Counted from the stretch's first letter, positions 49,596 to 59,065 are shown. The stretch is 64,000 nt of DNA from Actinomycetota bacterium (GCA_003598015.1 QZKE01000053.1:1-64000); one strand, 5' to 3'. Notes: generated by a model from the sequence alone, not told the origin. Numbers and translations: made by a program.

Positions 49596-52380
49596 GGTCC
49601 AGTCCCCCTTCCAAATCCGTCCGTACGCGACCCTTCAGCTCTCCCACCTTCCCCTTGTTCCAGGTAGTAACCTTGGAGAAATAACCAACGATGCGGGTGA
49701 TGCCATAGATGTTTTCCGAATCGCAGTTCGGGCATTTTTCGTGCAGGCCGCGGTAGGTACGCCTGCAGTCGTTGCACACCGTGAACTCGGGGGAGAACGC
49801 GATCTGTGACGACTGGGTGTTGCGGAAGGTCTTGATCACGAAATTCCTGATGGATTCCGGATCCGGCTGGTTCTCCCCCAGCCAGACATGGCATATGGCA
49901 CCCGCCTCGATGAGGGGGTGAAAGAGGCTCTGTTTCTGTACCCTCTCTATATAGTCGATATCCGCCTCGACGTTGAGGTGCACGCTGTTGGTATAATAGA
50001 ACTCGCTGTTTTCCAGGTCGCCCTTGAGCACCAGCGCCGCCTGATTGGGATAGTACTTCGTATCCAGCTTGGCCAGGCGATAGCCGCTGGATTCCGCGGG
50101 TGATTCCTCCAGCACCAGGTTGATCCCATACTGCTCGGACAGGCGTTTGCAGGTAAGGTTCATGTTGGCGACCACCTTGAGGCCGAACTTCAGAGCCTCC
50201 TGGGACTGGTGAAGCTCCATTCCGGTATGGTACTGCACCATCTCGTTGAGTCCGAGCAGACCCGCCAGATAGGTGAGCCTTTCCAGCCTCAAATAGGGCT
50301 CACCGTCCTTGGCGTCGCAGAGCACGGAGAGCGGTCCGCCCACGCCCTGTTCGAGCAAGCTGGCGATGAACTGTTTCTTCTGCATGTGTGCCTTCGCCAC
50401 CATCTGCAGGGCGTTTTCCAGTTCGTGGAAGAGGACCTCGTTGGAGCCGTTGGCTTTGTAGGCGATGCGCGGCAGGTTGATGGTGATATTCTGCAGCGCC
50501 GAGAAACGCATCCTCTCCGGCGTCATCACCTCCTGCAGGTCCTGCTCCTTGAGCTTAAGTTTCAACCTGCAGCATTGCGAGACGGTTATCTCGTCGCCGC
50601 GGTCGAACACGAAATAGGTTATGCCCTGCCGCGACGCCACCTTGCAGGCCAGGTCCAGGAACTCCTCGTGTCCCTCGGTACGGAAGAAGTCCTCGTTTAT
50701 ATGGAGCAGGGGCTTGGGAAAGACGAAGGTCTTTCCCATGGCGTCGCCTTCCATGTACACCTCGAATAGCGCCTTGAGGAATTCCTGCGCTTCCCTCTGG
50801 TAATCTTTATAAGTCTTTCCGGTGTACACTCCCCCCGGACCGATCGCCGGGGCGTCCCGGAAATGTCGCGGGATGTTCCAGTAGAGGTTGAAATCGGTGA
50901 AAACGACCTGGCTCCCCCTTGCCCCCGCCAGTTGGTTGAACTCGTAGATGAGCATCTGCGCGAGCTGCCTGATGCGATCGTAGTCCACTCCGACGAGGTA
51001 GGGCGCGAAGAACATGTTCACTGCCTCCCAGCCGATGGCGCCCGCATAATGTGATTGCAGGGTCGAGGCCATCTTCACCATGTGGCCGATGAGTACCTCG
51101 GGGTGCTTTGCCGGACTCGAGGTGCTGGTGATATTCGGCAGCGAGATGCCGTATTTCTTTATATAGTCCAGGCTGTGCCCCCCGCAGTTATGTGAATATA
51201 TGCCGTTGGCGATAAGGGTGCCGCTCTCCGTGGTGACGTCGTATATGTAGACATCCAGCACCTCTACGGGCTCCGCCATGACCACCTGTGCACGATGCGC
51301 CGCCGGGGATGATGCCCCCTTTCTCCTCTCGCGGCTGCGGCGCGCGCGCGCTCCGGATGACGCCTGCGATGCCTGGGACACGAGCTCCTGCAGCCTCTGG
51401 TGGGCTACAAACACGTCCTCGGCGTTGAAGCGCAGTTTGAAGGAGGTGGCGTTGGCCTCGAGCAGGTGGGTGATGTTCACCTCCTCGAGTCCGCGTAACT
51501 TCCCTTCCTCTACGTCGAGAGTCTCCAGCTCCTCACCCACCCGCACCAGCGAGGCGGGTTTGATGTCATCTGCTGTTATCACCGGGTGGTCGTGGGTCAC
51601 CACGCAGTATCTGCCGTCGGAGGTCGCCAGGAATACCATCCCTTTCCCCAGGCGGTCCTTCTTCACCACCCTCTTGATCTCCGTCCAGTTCCCTCCGCGG
51701 TCAAGCATCTCCAGCGCAGCGGGGTACTTCACCCGCACCGTCGGCTCAGGCCTGTTCTCACCCGGGAGGAGGTGATAGAGCTGCTCCATGGTGGTCGTAA
51801 AGACCAGGTGCGCTCCCTTGACCCTCCAGTGCACCACCGTATCCCCGAGGTAGGAGTAAGGACGGATGATGAAACCCAGGTCATGGAGGTGTATGTCTCC
51901 CACCATGTGAGCGCGGGCGATATCGTCGGAGAAGACGTTGCGCAGGGCGAACTCCTTCAGGATGGCCTCCGCCAGGGTCAGGTTGATCGATTCCGGATTG
52001 TGGGTGGTATTCGAGTTCTCCTTGTTCGCGCTGGTGATGATCTGCTCCACGTCATACATGGGCAGGCCGACATGCGAATGCTTCTTGTGCATGGTGCCCA
52101 GTCCGCGCTCCAGGAGTTCCAGGTCCACGAGCTCGCGGATTATCGAGGTGGTCACGGTGTTCATGCGCCCCTGGATTATCCGTTCCTCAACCCTGTCGGC
52201 TATCTCCTGGGCCAGATCCGGGCTGGCCTCCGTCTCCAGGACGAGCGAGTTGACTATCTTGCTCTTTTCCCAGAGGTTTATCTCCTCTTTGGAAGACGTG
52301 CTCACGAGAAGCGCTATGTCGGTGGCGTCTTCCGCCCTCTCCTTCCTTTTCAATACCCTTATATTGCTGGCAGCCGACAC
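49540..52380 (-). CDS. nrdD: anaerobic ribonucleoside-triphosphate reductase with an embedded mini-intein
   Basis: NrdD makes dNTPs without oxygen by glycyl-radical chemistry. Residues 4-95 are the ATP-cone allosteric domain. An intein interrupts the protein at residues 176-398; removing it restores HDLGFIIRPY joined to CGGHSLDYIKKYG, a continuous NrdD sequence. The C-terminus has a Cys4 zinc site (CNDCRRTY...CPNC) and the glycyl-radical motif RIVGYF with Gly899. Without the intein the length is about 723 residues, normal for the family. The GTG start follows AGGGGGG. It lies 30 bp after nrdR in the order nrdR-nrdD-grx-nrdG. Confidence 0.95.
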   Translation of the reverse strand: MSAASNIRVLKRKERAEDATDIALLVSTSSKEEINLWEKSKIVNSLVLETEASPDLAQEIADRVEERIIQGRMNTVTTSIIRELVDLELLERGLGTMHKKHSHVGLPMYDVEQIITSANKENSNTTHNPESINLTLAEAILKEFALRNVFSDDIARAHMVGDIHLHDLGFIIRPYSYLGDTVVHWRVKGAHLVFTTTMEQLYHLLPGENRPEPTVRVKYPAALEMLDRGGNWTEIKRVVKKDRLGKGMVFLATSDGRYCVVTHDHPVITADDIKPASLVRVGEELETLDVEEGKLRGLEEVNITHLLEANATSFKLRFNAEDVFVAHQRLQELVSQASQASSGARARRSRERRKGASSPAAHRAQVVMAEPVEVLDVYIYDVTTESGTLIANGIYSHNCGGHSLDYIKKYGISLPNITSTSSPAKHPEVLIGHMVKMASTLQSHYAGAIGWEAVNMFFAPYLVGVDYDRIRQLAQMLIYEFNQLAGARGSQVVFTDFNLYWNIPRHFRDAPAIGPGGVYTGKTYKDYQREAQEFLKALFEVYMEGDAMGKTFVFPKPLLHINEDFFRTEGHEEFLDLACKVASRQGITYFVFDRGDEITVSQCCRLKLKLKEQDLQEVMTPERMRFSALQNITINLPRIAYKANGSNEVLFHELENALQMVAKAHMQKKQFIASLLEQGVGGPLSVLCDAKDGEPYLRLERLTYLAGLLGLNEMVQYHTGMELHQSQEALKFGLKVVANMNLTCKRLSEQYGINLVLEESPAESSGYRLAKLDTKYYPNQAALVLKGDLENSEFYYTNSVHLNVEADIDYIERVQKQSLFHPLIEAGAICHVWLGENQPDPESIRNFVIKTFRNTQSSQIAFSPEFTVCNDCRRTYRGLHEKCPNCDSENIYGITRIVGYFSKVTTWNKGKVGELKGRVRTDLEGGLDRAAFEGLREAGLSKVPSC
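51187..51855 (-). mobile_element. mini-intein in NrdD (223 residues, no homing endonuclease)
   Basis: Block A is SYLGDTVV (N-terminal Ser176), block B is GRYCVVTHDHPVI with the conserved His, block F is VYIYDVTTESGTLIANGIYSHN and block G ends in His397-Asn398, with Cys399 as the first C-extein residue. No LAGLIDADG or HNH motif is present; instead a low-complexity Arg/Ser-rich linker (about residues 336-365) lies where an endonuclease would be. It should therefore splice but not home. Ser rather than Cys at position 1 is less common. Boundaries were set by motif and by continuity of the host protein. Confidence 0.88.
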
Positions 52381-52410
52381 GTTGTTCCCCCCTCTCCCTT
52401 GCGAAACAGC

Positions 52411-52875
52411 CTAGGCGTCTTCTTTCTTCTCTAACAGCTGTCCCAGCTCGCTCTGGAATTCGGTAATATCTTTGAAGTCCTTGTAGACCGATGCGAATCT
52501 GAGGTAGGCGACCTCGTCTACCCCCTTCAGTTTCTTGAGTACGGCCATACCGATCTGGCTGGCGGGTATCTCTTTCTTCCCCTCTGCCCTGAGCTCTGCC
52601 TCGATCTCTCTGGTCAGGTCCTCTACCTGCTGGCTGGTAACCGGCCTCTTCTCAAAGGCCTTGCGCAGTCCAAGAAGTATCTTCTCCCGCTTGTACGGTT
52701 CCTTGTCTCCGTTTCTCTTGATCACCGTTACCGGGAACTGCTCGAACCTCTCGAAGGTCGTGAACCTTCTTCTGCAGCCCTTGCATTCCCTCCTGCGTCT
52801 GATAACCTGCCCGTTTTCCGCGCTTCGCGAGTCAATCACTTTGCTGTCCGGGTTTCCGCAAAAGGGGCATCTCAT
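52411..52875 (-). CDS. nrdR: transcriptional repressor NrdR
   Basis: NrdR senses ATP/dATP and represses ribonucleotide reductase genes. An N-terminal zinc ribbon (MRCPFCGNPDSKVIDSR...CKGCRRRFTTFE) is followed by an ATP cone (VIKRNGDKEPYKREKILLGLRKAFEKRPV). Length of about 154 residues is normal. ATG 52875 gives the canonical MRCPFCG start; 52878 is also possible after GGGGAGGGG. Its own promoter region carries NrdR boxes, so autoregulation of the whole nrdR-nrdD-grx-nrdG operon is likely. Confidence 0.96.
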   Translation of the reverse strand: MRCPFCGNPDSKVIDSRSAENGQVIRRRRECKGCRRRFTTFERFEQFPVTVIKRNGDKEPYKREKILLGLRKAFEKRPVTSQQVEDLTREIEAELRAEGKKEIPASQIGMAVLKKLKGVDEVAYLRFASVYKDFKDITEFQSELGQLLEKKEDA

Positions 52876-52902
52876 CATGTATCCCCTCCCCAAACAGTAT
52901 AT

Positions 52903-52955
52903 CCCATATATTGTGCTTTACATGGACTATAAAACACTAAATGTTGAGTTGTCAA
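52903..52955 (-). promoter_or_regulatory. nrdR operon promoter with NrdR boxes
   Basis: Minus strand TTGACA (52955-52950), 18 bp, TATAGT (52931-52926). Within the spacer lies CAACATTTAGTGT (52946-52934), a perfect match to the NrdR-box core CWAYATYTWGTGT. A second, half-conserved box GCACAATATATGGG (52916-52903) lies 33 bp away, close to the usual three-turn spacing of paired boxes. Confidence 0.72.
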
Positions 52956-53076
52956 GGGTTTTTGCGAAAATACTACCATTTTTTAACTATCTTTTTACCT
53001 TATGTTTACACTTCAAGGCTAAACCTTTTATCAACATTAACTTTAGGGTTTATTCTTTGAGTACTGCTTAAGAGAA

Positions 53077-53754
53077 TCACAGATAACCCTCCCACATCGG
53101 TATAGAGATCTCCAAAACGACCCTATCCCCGTCTACGCTGGCCAGATCGATGCAAGATCTCATGGGGAGACCGTAGAAAAGTATTGTCTCGACCTGATAT
53201 AGATCGTTTGCGGATGAACCTTCAGCTGTCGTAGATACCGCGACGGGCACGAAGGAAAGGGTGTCCTCATCGATGACCTTGACCTTGTATTGAACTTTTT
53301 CACCATCGCTCAGCATATATAACCTCTCATCCTCCACGAAAAACCCTTCATCCGGCATGCCGAGTGCCTGGTTGATATCTCCGATAGCGAGGGAGATAGA
53401 CGACTTCAGGCGGGAGATGTCTCTTATCTCCAGCTTGCCGGAGAGAAGCGAGGGCATATTAAGCTCGACGTCGTACAGGTTCACGCGGCCCGCATAGGGT
53501 ATCTGCGCAGCTGCCCCCTCTTCTACCCCGTACTGCAGTTCTCCCTCCCAGGTGAGCTGCAGCTCGCCCAGGTGGTTTCTGGCCAGGCTGATGAGGTAGG
53601 GAAAGGAGTTGATGCTCACCTCCAAACCGGAGGGTAGCCCGTATTGCGAGCTCAGGGCCCTCTCCATGCCATGCTGGCTCAACAACGTTATCCCCACCTC
53701 CGCGGCGAGGAGAAGGGCCAGCAGCACTATCACTCCGAAAAGTATCTTGCGCAC
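53077..53754 (-). CDS. DUF2993/LmeA-like phospholipid-binding membrane protein
   Basis: An N-terminal transmembrane or signal-anchor helix (ILFGVIVLLALLLAAEVGITLL) is followed by an extracytoplasmic beta-rich domain of the DUF2993 type (GLEVSINSFPYLISLARNHLGELQLTW, RVNLYDVELNMPSLLSG). Mycobacterial LmeA binds phospholipids and supports lipomannan maturation and drug tolerance; other members are uncharacterised. No operon partner is obvious; nrdR lies 200 bp downstream on the same strand. Confidence 0.82.
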   Translation of the reverse strand: MRKILFGVIVLLALLLAAEVGITLLSQHGMERALSSQYGLPSGLEVSINSFPYLISLARNHLGELQLTWEGELQYGVEEGAAAQIPYAGRVNLYDVELNMPSLLSGKLEIRDISRLKSSISLAIGDINQALGMPDEGFFVEDERLYMLSDGEKVQYKVKVIDEDTLSFVPVAVSTTAEGSSANDLYQVETILFYGLPMRSCIDLASVDGDRVVLEISIPMWEGYL

Positions 53755-53937
53755 GGATATCCCTCCTCATCGGGTAATGCAATTCTATCCGGGGATAATG
53801 ACATCGGGCGGGATACGGCATGACGTATTGTATGAAGCGGCCCATACGGTCCGGCGGCGCGCCGTATGCGTCTGCACGATCAATGCGCGAAGAACGAAGG
53901 GCTGGACTCTGGAGCGGATTACGAAGAGTTGGCCCCG

Positions 53938-54969
53938 CTATTTCAGGAGGAAATCACGGTATAACGATTCCTCCGTCTCCTCCTTCAGCCGCCGGGTCAT
54001 GAGCTTCTCGACCATTTCCGCGGGTGATGCTGCCTCATCCAGAACGGCCTTGACGCCTTTCGCTATGGGAATTTCGACATCCAATCCGCGCGCGATCTCC
54101 ACCACTGCACGCGTGGCGAATACGCCCTCCACCACCATCCTGGTCTCCTCGAGAACCGCCGCGGGAGAGCCGCCCGCTCCCAGCCTCTCGCCAAAACCGC
54201 GGTTGCGGGAATGCCTGCTGATACAGGTGACGATAAGGTCCCCCATCCCGCTCAGCCCCGAGAAGGTGATGGGATTAGCCCCCAGGGCGCTGCCGAAACG
54301 CGCCATCTCCGCGAGCCCGCGGGTTATCAGGCTGGCCTTCGTATTATCTCCCAGGCCCAGCCCATCGAGCATTCCGGCTGCCAGGGCGATAACGTTCTTG
54401 TAGGCGCCCCCCACCTCCACCCCGATGACATCGCTGTTGGTATAGATGCGGAAATAGGACGAGCTGAAGGAGGCCTGCAGGTCGCGGGATAGCGCGGGAT
54501 CGCCGCATGCGATGACGGTGGCGCTGGGTATCCCCCTTGCCACTTCCTCCGCATGGTTGGGGCCGGAGAGTACCGCCACCCCGGTAGCGGCATCCCTTTT
54601 CAACTCCTCGGAGATGGTCTCGGACAGCCGTCGGTTCGTCCCGTAATCGAAGCCCTTGGCGAGATTGAGAATGGCGGTCTCGCGCGGGATATATCCGGCC
54701 GCTTCACGCGCTACTTCCCGGGTCCAGCGAGAGGGGACGGCCATCACTACGACCTGCTTCTCGCGCAGGGCCCGCGAGAGTTCAGCGCATGCTTCTATAC
54801 CCGATGGGAGTTGTATGTCCTTGAGAAAGAGGGGATTTCTCCCCTCGCCGTTTATGCCCTCCGCCACTTCCGGTTCCCTGGCCCATATGCCGACCTGGTG
54901 GCCCGACAGCGCCAGGTGTGCGGCCATCGCCGTTCCCCAACTGCCCGCGCCGACTACGCCCACCTTCAT
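53938..54969 (-). CDS. gpsA: glycerol-3-phosphate dehydrogenase [NAD(P)+]
   Basis: GpsA reduces dihydroxyacetone phosphate to sn-glycerol-3-phosphate for phospholipid synthesis. Motifs: GVVGAGSWGTAMAAHLA dinucleotide fold, NLAKGFDYG, SGPNHAEEVARG, VGGAYKNVIALAAGMLDGLGLGDNTKASLITRGL with the catalytic Lys, and SGMGDLIVTC. ATG 54969 is seven bases after GGGAG; the stop of plsY (TGA) overlaps this region, so the pair is translationally coupled, and GpsA supplies the substrate for PlsY. Confidence 0.96.
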   Translation of the reverse strand: MKVGVVGAGSWGTAMAAHLALSGHQVGIWAREPEVAEGINGEGRNPLFLKDIQLPSGIEACAELSRALREKQVVVMAVPSRWTREVAREAAGYIPRETAILNLAKGFDYGTNRRLSETISEELKRDAATGVAVLSGPNHAEEVARGIPSATVIACGDPALSRDLQASFSSSYFRIYTNSDVIGVEVGGAYKNVIALAAGMLDGLGLGDNTKASLITRGLAEMARFGSALGANPITFSGLSGMGDLIVTCISRHSRNRGFGERLGAGGSPAAVLEETRMVVEGVFATRAVVEIARGLDVEIPIAKGVKAVLDEAASPAEMVEKLMTRRLKEETEESLYRDFLLK

Positions 54970-54971
54970 CT

Positions 54972-55604
54972 TCATACTCCCTCGGGAGCCGCCTTCCGCG
55001 ACTTTATCTTCGGCTCCTCGCCTTTCATCAGGCGCTTGATGTTCTCCCTGTGTTTGTAGATGGCGAAGACGCAGGTCAGTATGGCGATGATAATATACGC
55101 CCAGTAGTCCCGCATGTCTCCCCACAGAAATACCAATGCGGCAACGGGGAAAGCCACCGCAGCCGCGATGGAGCCCACGGACATGATCCGTGTGACCAGG
55201 ACCAGCAGCACGAAGACTCCGATCACCACCACTATCACCTGCCAGGGGTAGGCGGCTATGATCACTCCGCCGCTCGTTGCGATTCCTTTCCCCCCTTTGA
55301 AACCCAGGAAAACGCTCCAGTTATGTCCGATAATGGATGCCATACCGGCCACGAGCGACAGGGTGGGGCCCAATCCCAGGGCTCTCCCGATGGCCACCGC
55401 GGCGATCCCTTTCGCCATGTCCAGGAGCATGACGGCGATGAAGGGCTGCACCCCGAAGTTGCGCAATACATTGGTGGCTCCGATATTGCCCGAACCGAGC
55501 TTGCGCAGGTCCTGTTTGAAGAGGAGTTTGGAGACCACCAACCCGAATGGTATGGAGCCGATGACGTAGCTGGCGAGTATCCATGCAGCAGCCTTGAGGG
55601 CCAA
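54972..55604 (-). CDS. plsY: acyl-phosphate:glycerol-3-phosphate acyltransferase PlsY
   Basis: An integral membrane acyltransferase that transfers acyl from acyl-phosphate to sn-glycerol-3-phosphate. Signature segments: SIPFGLVVSK, GSGNIGATNVLRNFG, LDMAKG, GHNWSVFLGFKGGKGIATSGG. About five transmembrane helices in 210 residues. TTG 55604 follows AAAGGTGG. It lies upstream of and overlaps gpsA. Confidence 0.95.
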   Translation of the reverse strand: MALKAAAWILASYVIGSIPFGLVVSKLLFKQDLRKLGSGNIGATNVLRNFGVQPFIAVMLLDMAKGIAAVAIGRALGLGPTLSLVAGMASIIGHNWSVFLGFKGGKGIATSGGVIIAAYPWQVIVVVIGVFVLLVLVTRIMSVGSIAAAVAFPVAALVFLWGDMRDYWAYIIIAILTCVFAIYKHRENIKRLMKGEEPKIKSRKAAPEGV

Positions 55605-55713
55605 ATCCCGACCACCTTTCCACTACAGGCGGCGCTTCCCCGCTCCAACTGGATCTCGTTGAATATAACACATCCGCGTGCGCCGGGGTTTCACGCTCAC
55701 GGTTGCGCCGGCA

Positions 55714-57054
55714 TCAGCGCCCCCGTTTCTCCATCGCCCGGCGTGAACGCAGCACGATGCGTATGGGGGTTCCCTCGAACGCGAAGGATTCCCGGATCTT
55801 TCTCTCCAGGAAACGCTCGAACGCCGGTTTCGCCAATTCGGGGCGGTTAACGAAGAAGACGAATTGCGGGGGAGCCGTCCTCGCCTGGGTAAGATAGTAT
55901 ATCTGCAGGCGTTTGCCCCGGAGCGATGGTGGTGTCGTCTGCGAGAGTACGCGATGCAGCAGGTCGTTGAGGCGAGCCGTCTGTATCCTGGATTCCCAGG
56001 TGTACCTGATACGGTCCACTACCGGCAGCAGGCGCGATACTCCCAGCCCGGTCAGTGCGCTTACGCGCAGGAAGGGGGCGTAAGCGATGAAGTGGAGTTT
56101 TTCCACGGCATCTTCGTAGGTCGTCTGCGCGTTTCCCGCCGCTTTCACCTCGTCCCATTTATTCAAGATCACGGCACATGCGCGGCCGTCATCTTTGACG
56201 CGCGCCGCTATCCTCTGATCGTGCTCGGTGACGCCTTGGGCCGCATCGACAACCAGCAGCACCACCTGGGCGCGGTCAATAGCCTTCCACACCCTGACCT
56301 GGCTGTAGAACTCAACCCCCTCCTTGATCTTGGTGCGCTTGCGCCAGCCGGCGGTGTCTATGAAGCGATAGGTCTTGTCTCCCGCCTCCAATACCGTGTC
56401 CACTGCATCCCGGGTGGTGCCGGGGATGTCGCTGATAATGGAGCGCTCCTCTCTGAGCAGGCGGTTGAAGAGCGTTGACTTGCCCACGTTGGGTCTTCCC
56501 ACAATGGCCACTACGGTTTCAGCCGTCTCTTCCTCTGATTCCTCCACCTGTTCCGGCAGGCTCTCCACCAGCATGTCCAGAAGGTCCCCGATGTTGCGAC
56601 CGTGCATGGCCGAAACCGGCCATGGTTCGCCCATTCCCAGGGAATACCATTCCACCGCTTCATCCTCCTGGCGTTGATTGTCGACCTTGTTCGCCGCCAG
56701 GATCACCGCCTTACCCGTGCGCCGCAACGCCTGGGCGACCTCCTCGTCCGCAGCGGTTATTCCCTCTGACGCGTCCACCATCATCAGCACCAGGTCGGAC
56801 TCGTCCACGGCCAGCATGGCCTGTCTCCCGATGGCCTGCGTCAGCTTTTCCTCAGCCACCGGATCCATACCGCCGGTATCCACGATAACGAAATCCCGGC
56901 CCCCCCAGGAAGCGGTAAAATAGTTGCGGTCGCGGGTGACGCCCGGATCCTTCTCGACGATGGCGTCCCCCTTGGCCACGATACGGTTGACCATGGTCGA
57001 TTTGCCCACGTTGGGTCTTCCCACTACGGCCACCAGGGGCAGGTTGGATGCCAT
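55714..57054 (-). CDS. der: ribosome biogenesis GTPase Der
   Basis: Two tandem Era-like GTPase domains: GRPNVGKSTMVNR with DTGGMD and NKVD, then GRPNVGKSTLFNRLL with DTAGWR and NKWD, followed by a KH-like domain. Der is needed for maturation of the 50S subunit. The ATG overlaps the DUF512 stop by one base (TGATG), showing translational coupling. A typical 446-residue length. Confidence 0.97.
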   Translation of the reverse strand: MASNLPLVAVVGRPNVGKSTMVNRIVAKGDAIVEKDPGVTRDRNYFTASWGGRDFVIVDTGGMDPVAEEKLTQAIGRQAMLAVDESDLVLMMVDASEGITAADEEVAQALRRTGKAVILAANKVDNQRQEDEAVEWYSLGMGEPWPVSAMHGRNIGDLLDMLVESLPEQVEESEEETAETVVAIVGRPNVGKSTLFNRLLREERSIISDIPGTTRDAVDTVLEAGDKTYRFIDTAGWRKRTKIKEGVEFYSQVRVWKAIDRAQVVLLVVDAAQGVTEHDQRIAARVKDDGRACAVILNKWDEVKAAGNAQTTYEDAVEKLHFIAYAPFLRVSALTGLGVSRLLPVVDRIRYTWESRIQTARLNDLLHRVLSQTTPPSLRGKRLQIYYLTQARTAPPQFVFFVNRPELAKPAFERFLERKIRESFAFEGTPIRIVLRSRRAMEKRGR

Positions 57055-58379
57055 CAGTCCGTCCTCCCTTTTTCATATAATGCACGCACGAACCCGGCTC
57101 CGTTCACTTCCACGGGCAGGAGGCGGTAACCGGTATCGCGCTCGACATCGCGAGGTGTGAGGTCGTCTACGAACGATCCGTCCCTGAGCATGCTCTCGGG
57201 CATGAGCAGTTCGCGCGCAGCCGGCTTCCTCTCCCTCAACGCGGCAATGATATCCGCTCCCCCCAACAGGGCGGTCACCGTCACCGTCCCTCCCATGAGA
57301 AGGTTGGGAACAGCCAGCACCTCCACCCCTCCGGGGCAGGCTTCATCCATCACCCTGCACAGCACCTTCTCGCCCGCCATGCCGGTAATCACGCCGCGAT
57401 ACGGTACGGCCTGACCTGTTGCGCCATATTCCCCCAGCGCCTCGTCGATGAACTTCCTCGCCATCCCAACGCCGTTCTCAAGTTGGGGGAATTCCTCGTA
57501 CTCCTCGCCCGCGGGGAAATCCCTGCCCGCGAGGATGTAGAATTCGTCCGAGGCGTAGAAGATACGCCTGCCATATTTCCCCAGGGCATAGCCCTGGTAC
57601 TCCTCGACCAGCTCCAGAACCCGCTGCGCCGAGGTGCCGTCGCAGGGCGACAGGTCGTGCGGCAGTCCGTCACGAGCAGTCAGGCCAACCGGAACCACCC
57701 CCAGGGAAGCCGCGGGATATGTGGTCATTACATCCTGGAACGTGCGGCGCAGCTCCTCACCGTCGTTGATGCCCGGGCAGATCACTACTTGCAGGTGTAT
57801 CTCGAAGCGATCGTGCAGCAGTCTTTCCAGCATGGAGAGCCCTTTGCCTCCCTCGCCGCCCATAAGCCGAGAGCGCAGGAAGGGGTCGGTGGAATGGAGC
57901 GATACATAAAGGGGCATGAGGCGCAGTCTCATTATCCTTTCCTCGTCCGCGCGGGAGAGGTTGTTGAGGGTGACGAAATTGCCATAGTAGAAAGAGAGGC
58001 GGTAGTCGTCGTCTTTCTCGTACAGGGTCGATCTCAGGCCCGCCGGCAACTGGTCGACGAAACAGAAGATGCACCGGTTACGGCAGGTATGTACCCCGTC
58101 GAAAACCGCTTCCTCAAAGACCAGCCCCAGGGGTATCTCCGCATGCTTGCGTACCCTGCGGGCTACCTCTCTCCCGTTCCGCGACAATCGCAGCGATATG
58201 CGCCTCTCCCCGCAGGCCTCCAGGTAGTCCAGTATATCCAGGGGTCGTGTGCCCGCCAGTTCCAGGAGGAGGTCTCCCGGCTTCACGATCCCGTCGCAGG
58301 GAGAGCCGTCGCGGACTTCCGCTATCCGAGGTGGGATCCAGTTATCCGGCGCGCCAGGCCGGCCGCGGCGCATGGTCAC
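57054..58379 (-). CDS. DUF512 radical-SAM protein with PDZ-like N-terminus
   Basis: A PDZ-like beginning (IAEVRDGSPCDGIVKPGDLLLELAGTRPLDILDYLEA) is followed by a radical-SAM core with CRNRCIFCFVDQLPAGLRSTLYEKDDDYRLSFYYGNFVTLNNL and C-terminal DUF512 (FIDEALGEYG...GMAGEKVL). The family is strongly associated with der in Clostridia and related bacteria; its substrate is unknown. It overlaps the cmk stop by four bases (GTGA) and der by one, so all three are made together. Confidence 0.9.
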   Translation of the reverse strand: MTMRRGRPGAPDNWIPPRIAEVRDGSPCDGIVKPGDLLLELAGTRPLDILDYLEACGERRISLRLSRNGREVARRVRKHAEIPLGLVFEEAVFDGVHTCRNRCIFCFVDQLPAGLRSTLYEKDDDYRLSFYYGNFVTLNNLSRADEERIMRLRLMPLYVSLHSTDPFLRSRLMGGEGGKGLSMLERLLHDRFEIHLQVVICPGINDGEELRRTFQDVMTTYPAASLGVVPVGLTARDGLPHDLSPCDGTSAQRVLELVEEYQGYALGKYGRRIFYASDEFYILAGRDFPAGEEYEEFPQLENGVGMARKFIDEALGEYGATGQAVPYRGVITGMAGEKVLCRVMDEACPGGVEVLAVPNLLMGGTVTVTALLGGADIIAALRERKPAARELLMPESMLRDGSFVDDLTPRDVERDTGYRLLPVEVNGAGFVRALYEKGRTD

Positions 58380-59065
58380 CCTGCTTCACCTGCCTCCTTC
58401 GCCCGTTCCGTGACCAGGCTGAGCAGCTTCCCCACTACCTGGGATACGTTCTCGCCCGTGGTATCGACGAGCTCGGCATCCGGCGCGCGCTTAAGGGGGT
58501 TGTATTTTCGGGTGGAATCGAAGTTGTCCCTGCGTATCATCTCCTGCTGGATGGTATGTAACGAGACGTCGTAACCATCCTTCTTCATCTCCCGATGTCG
58601 CCTGCGCGCCCTTTCCTTAACGGACGCGGTGATATAGAACTTCATATCGGCCTGTGGGAACACCACCGTACCCACGTCCCTTCCCTCAACGATCATCCCT
58701 CCCCCCGCGGCAAGGCTGCGCTGCTTCCTCACCATCTCCTTGCGCACGCAGGGAAGGGAAGAGACCCGGGAGACATGGGCCGATACCTCCCGGGAGCGGA
58801 TGGCCGCCGTGACGTCCTCACCTTCCATGAGCACGCGGTAGGGCGGTATCCTGCGGTACGCATATTCCATGTGCAGGTCCATGTCCGCCGCCATAGAGGC
58901 CAGCTTGTCCTCGTCATCGAGATCCAGATGGGAGCGCAAGGCCTTCAGGGTCAATGCACGGTACATGGCCCCCGTATCCAGGTAACGCAGGTCCAGGCGT
59001 CGGGCAAGCTTCTGCGCCACCGTACTCTTTCCAGCTCCGGCGGGCCCGTCTATGGCGATGATCAT
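58376..59065 (-). CDS. cmk: cytidylate kinase
   Basis: Cmk phosphorylates CMP and dCMP. P-loop AIDGPAGAGKSTVAQKLARR near the start, LRYLDTGAMYRALTL, EGRDVGTVVFPQADMKFYITASVKERARRR and the final Asn/Arg contact region match the family of about 220 residues. ATG 59065 (MIIAIDGP) has AGGA about five bases upstream and is the usual start; ATG 59122 in the track is 19 codons longer. Upstream on the minus strand the expected aroA end is 4.8 kb away, displaced by the gad cassette. Confidence 0.93.
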   Translation of the reverse strand: MIIAIDGPAGAGKSTVAQKLARRLDLRYLDTGAMYRALTLKALRSHLDLDDEDKLASMAADMDLHMEYAYRRIPPYRVLMEGEDVTAAIRSREVSAHVSRVSSLPCVRKEMVRKQRSLAAGGGMIVEGRDVGTVVFPQADMKFYITASVKERARRRHREMKKDGYDVSLHTIQQEMIRRDNFDSTRKYNPLKRAPDAELVDTTGENVSQVVGKLLSLVTERAKEAGEAG

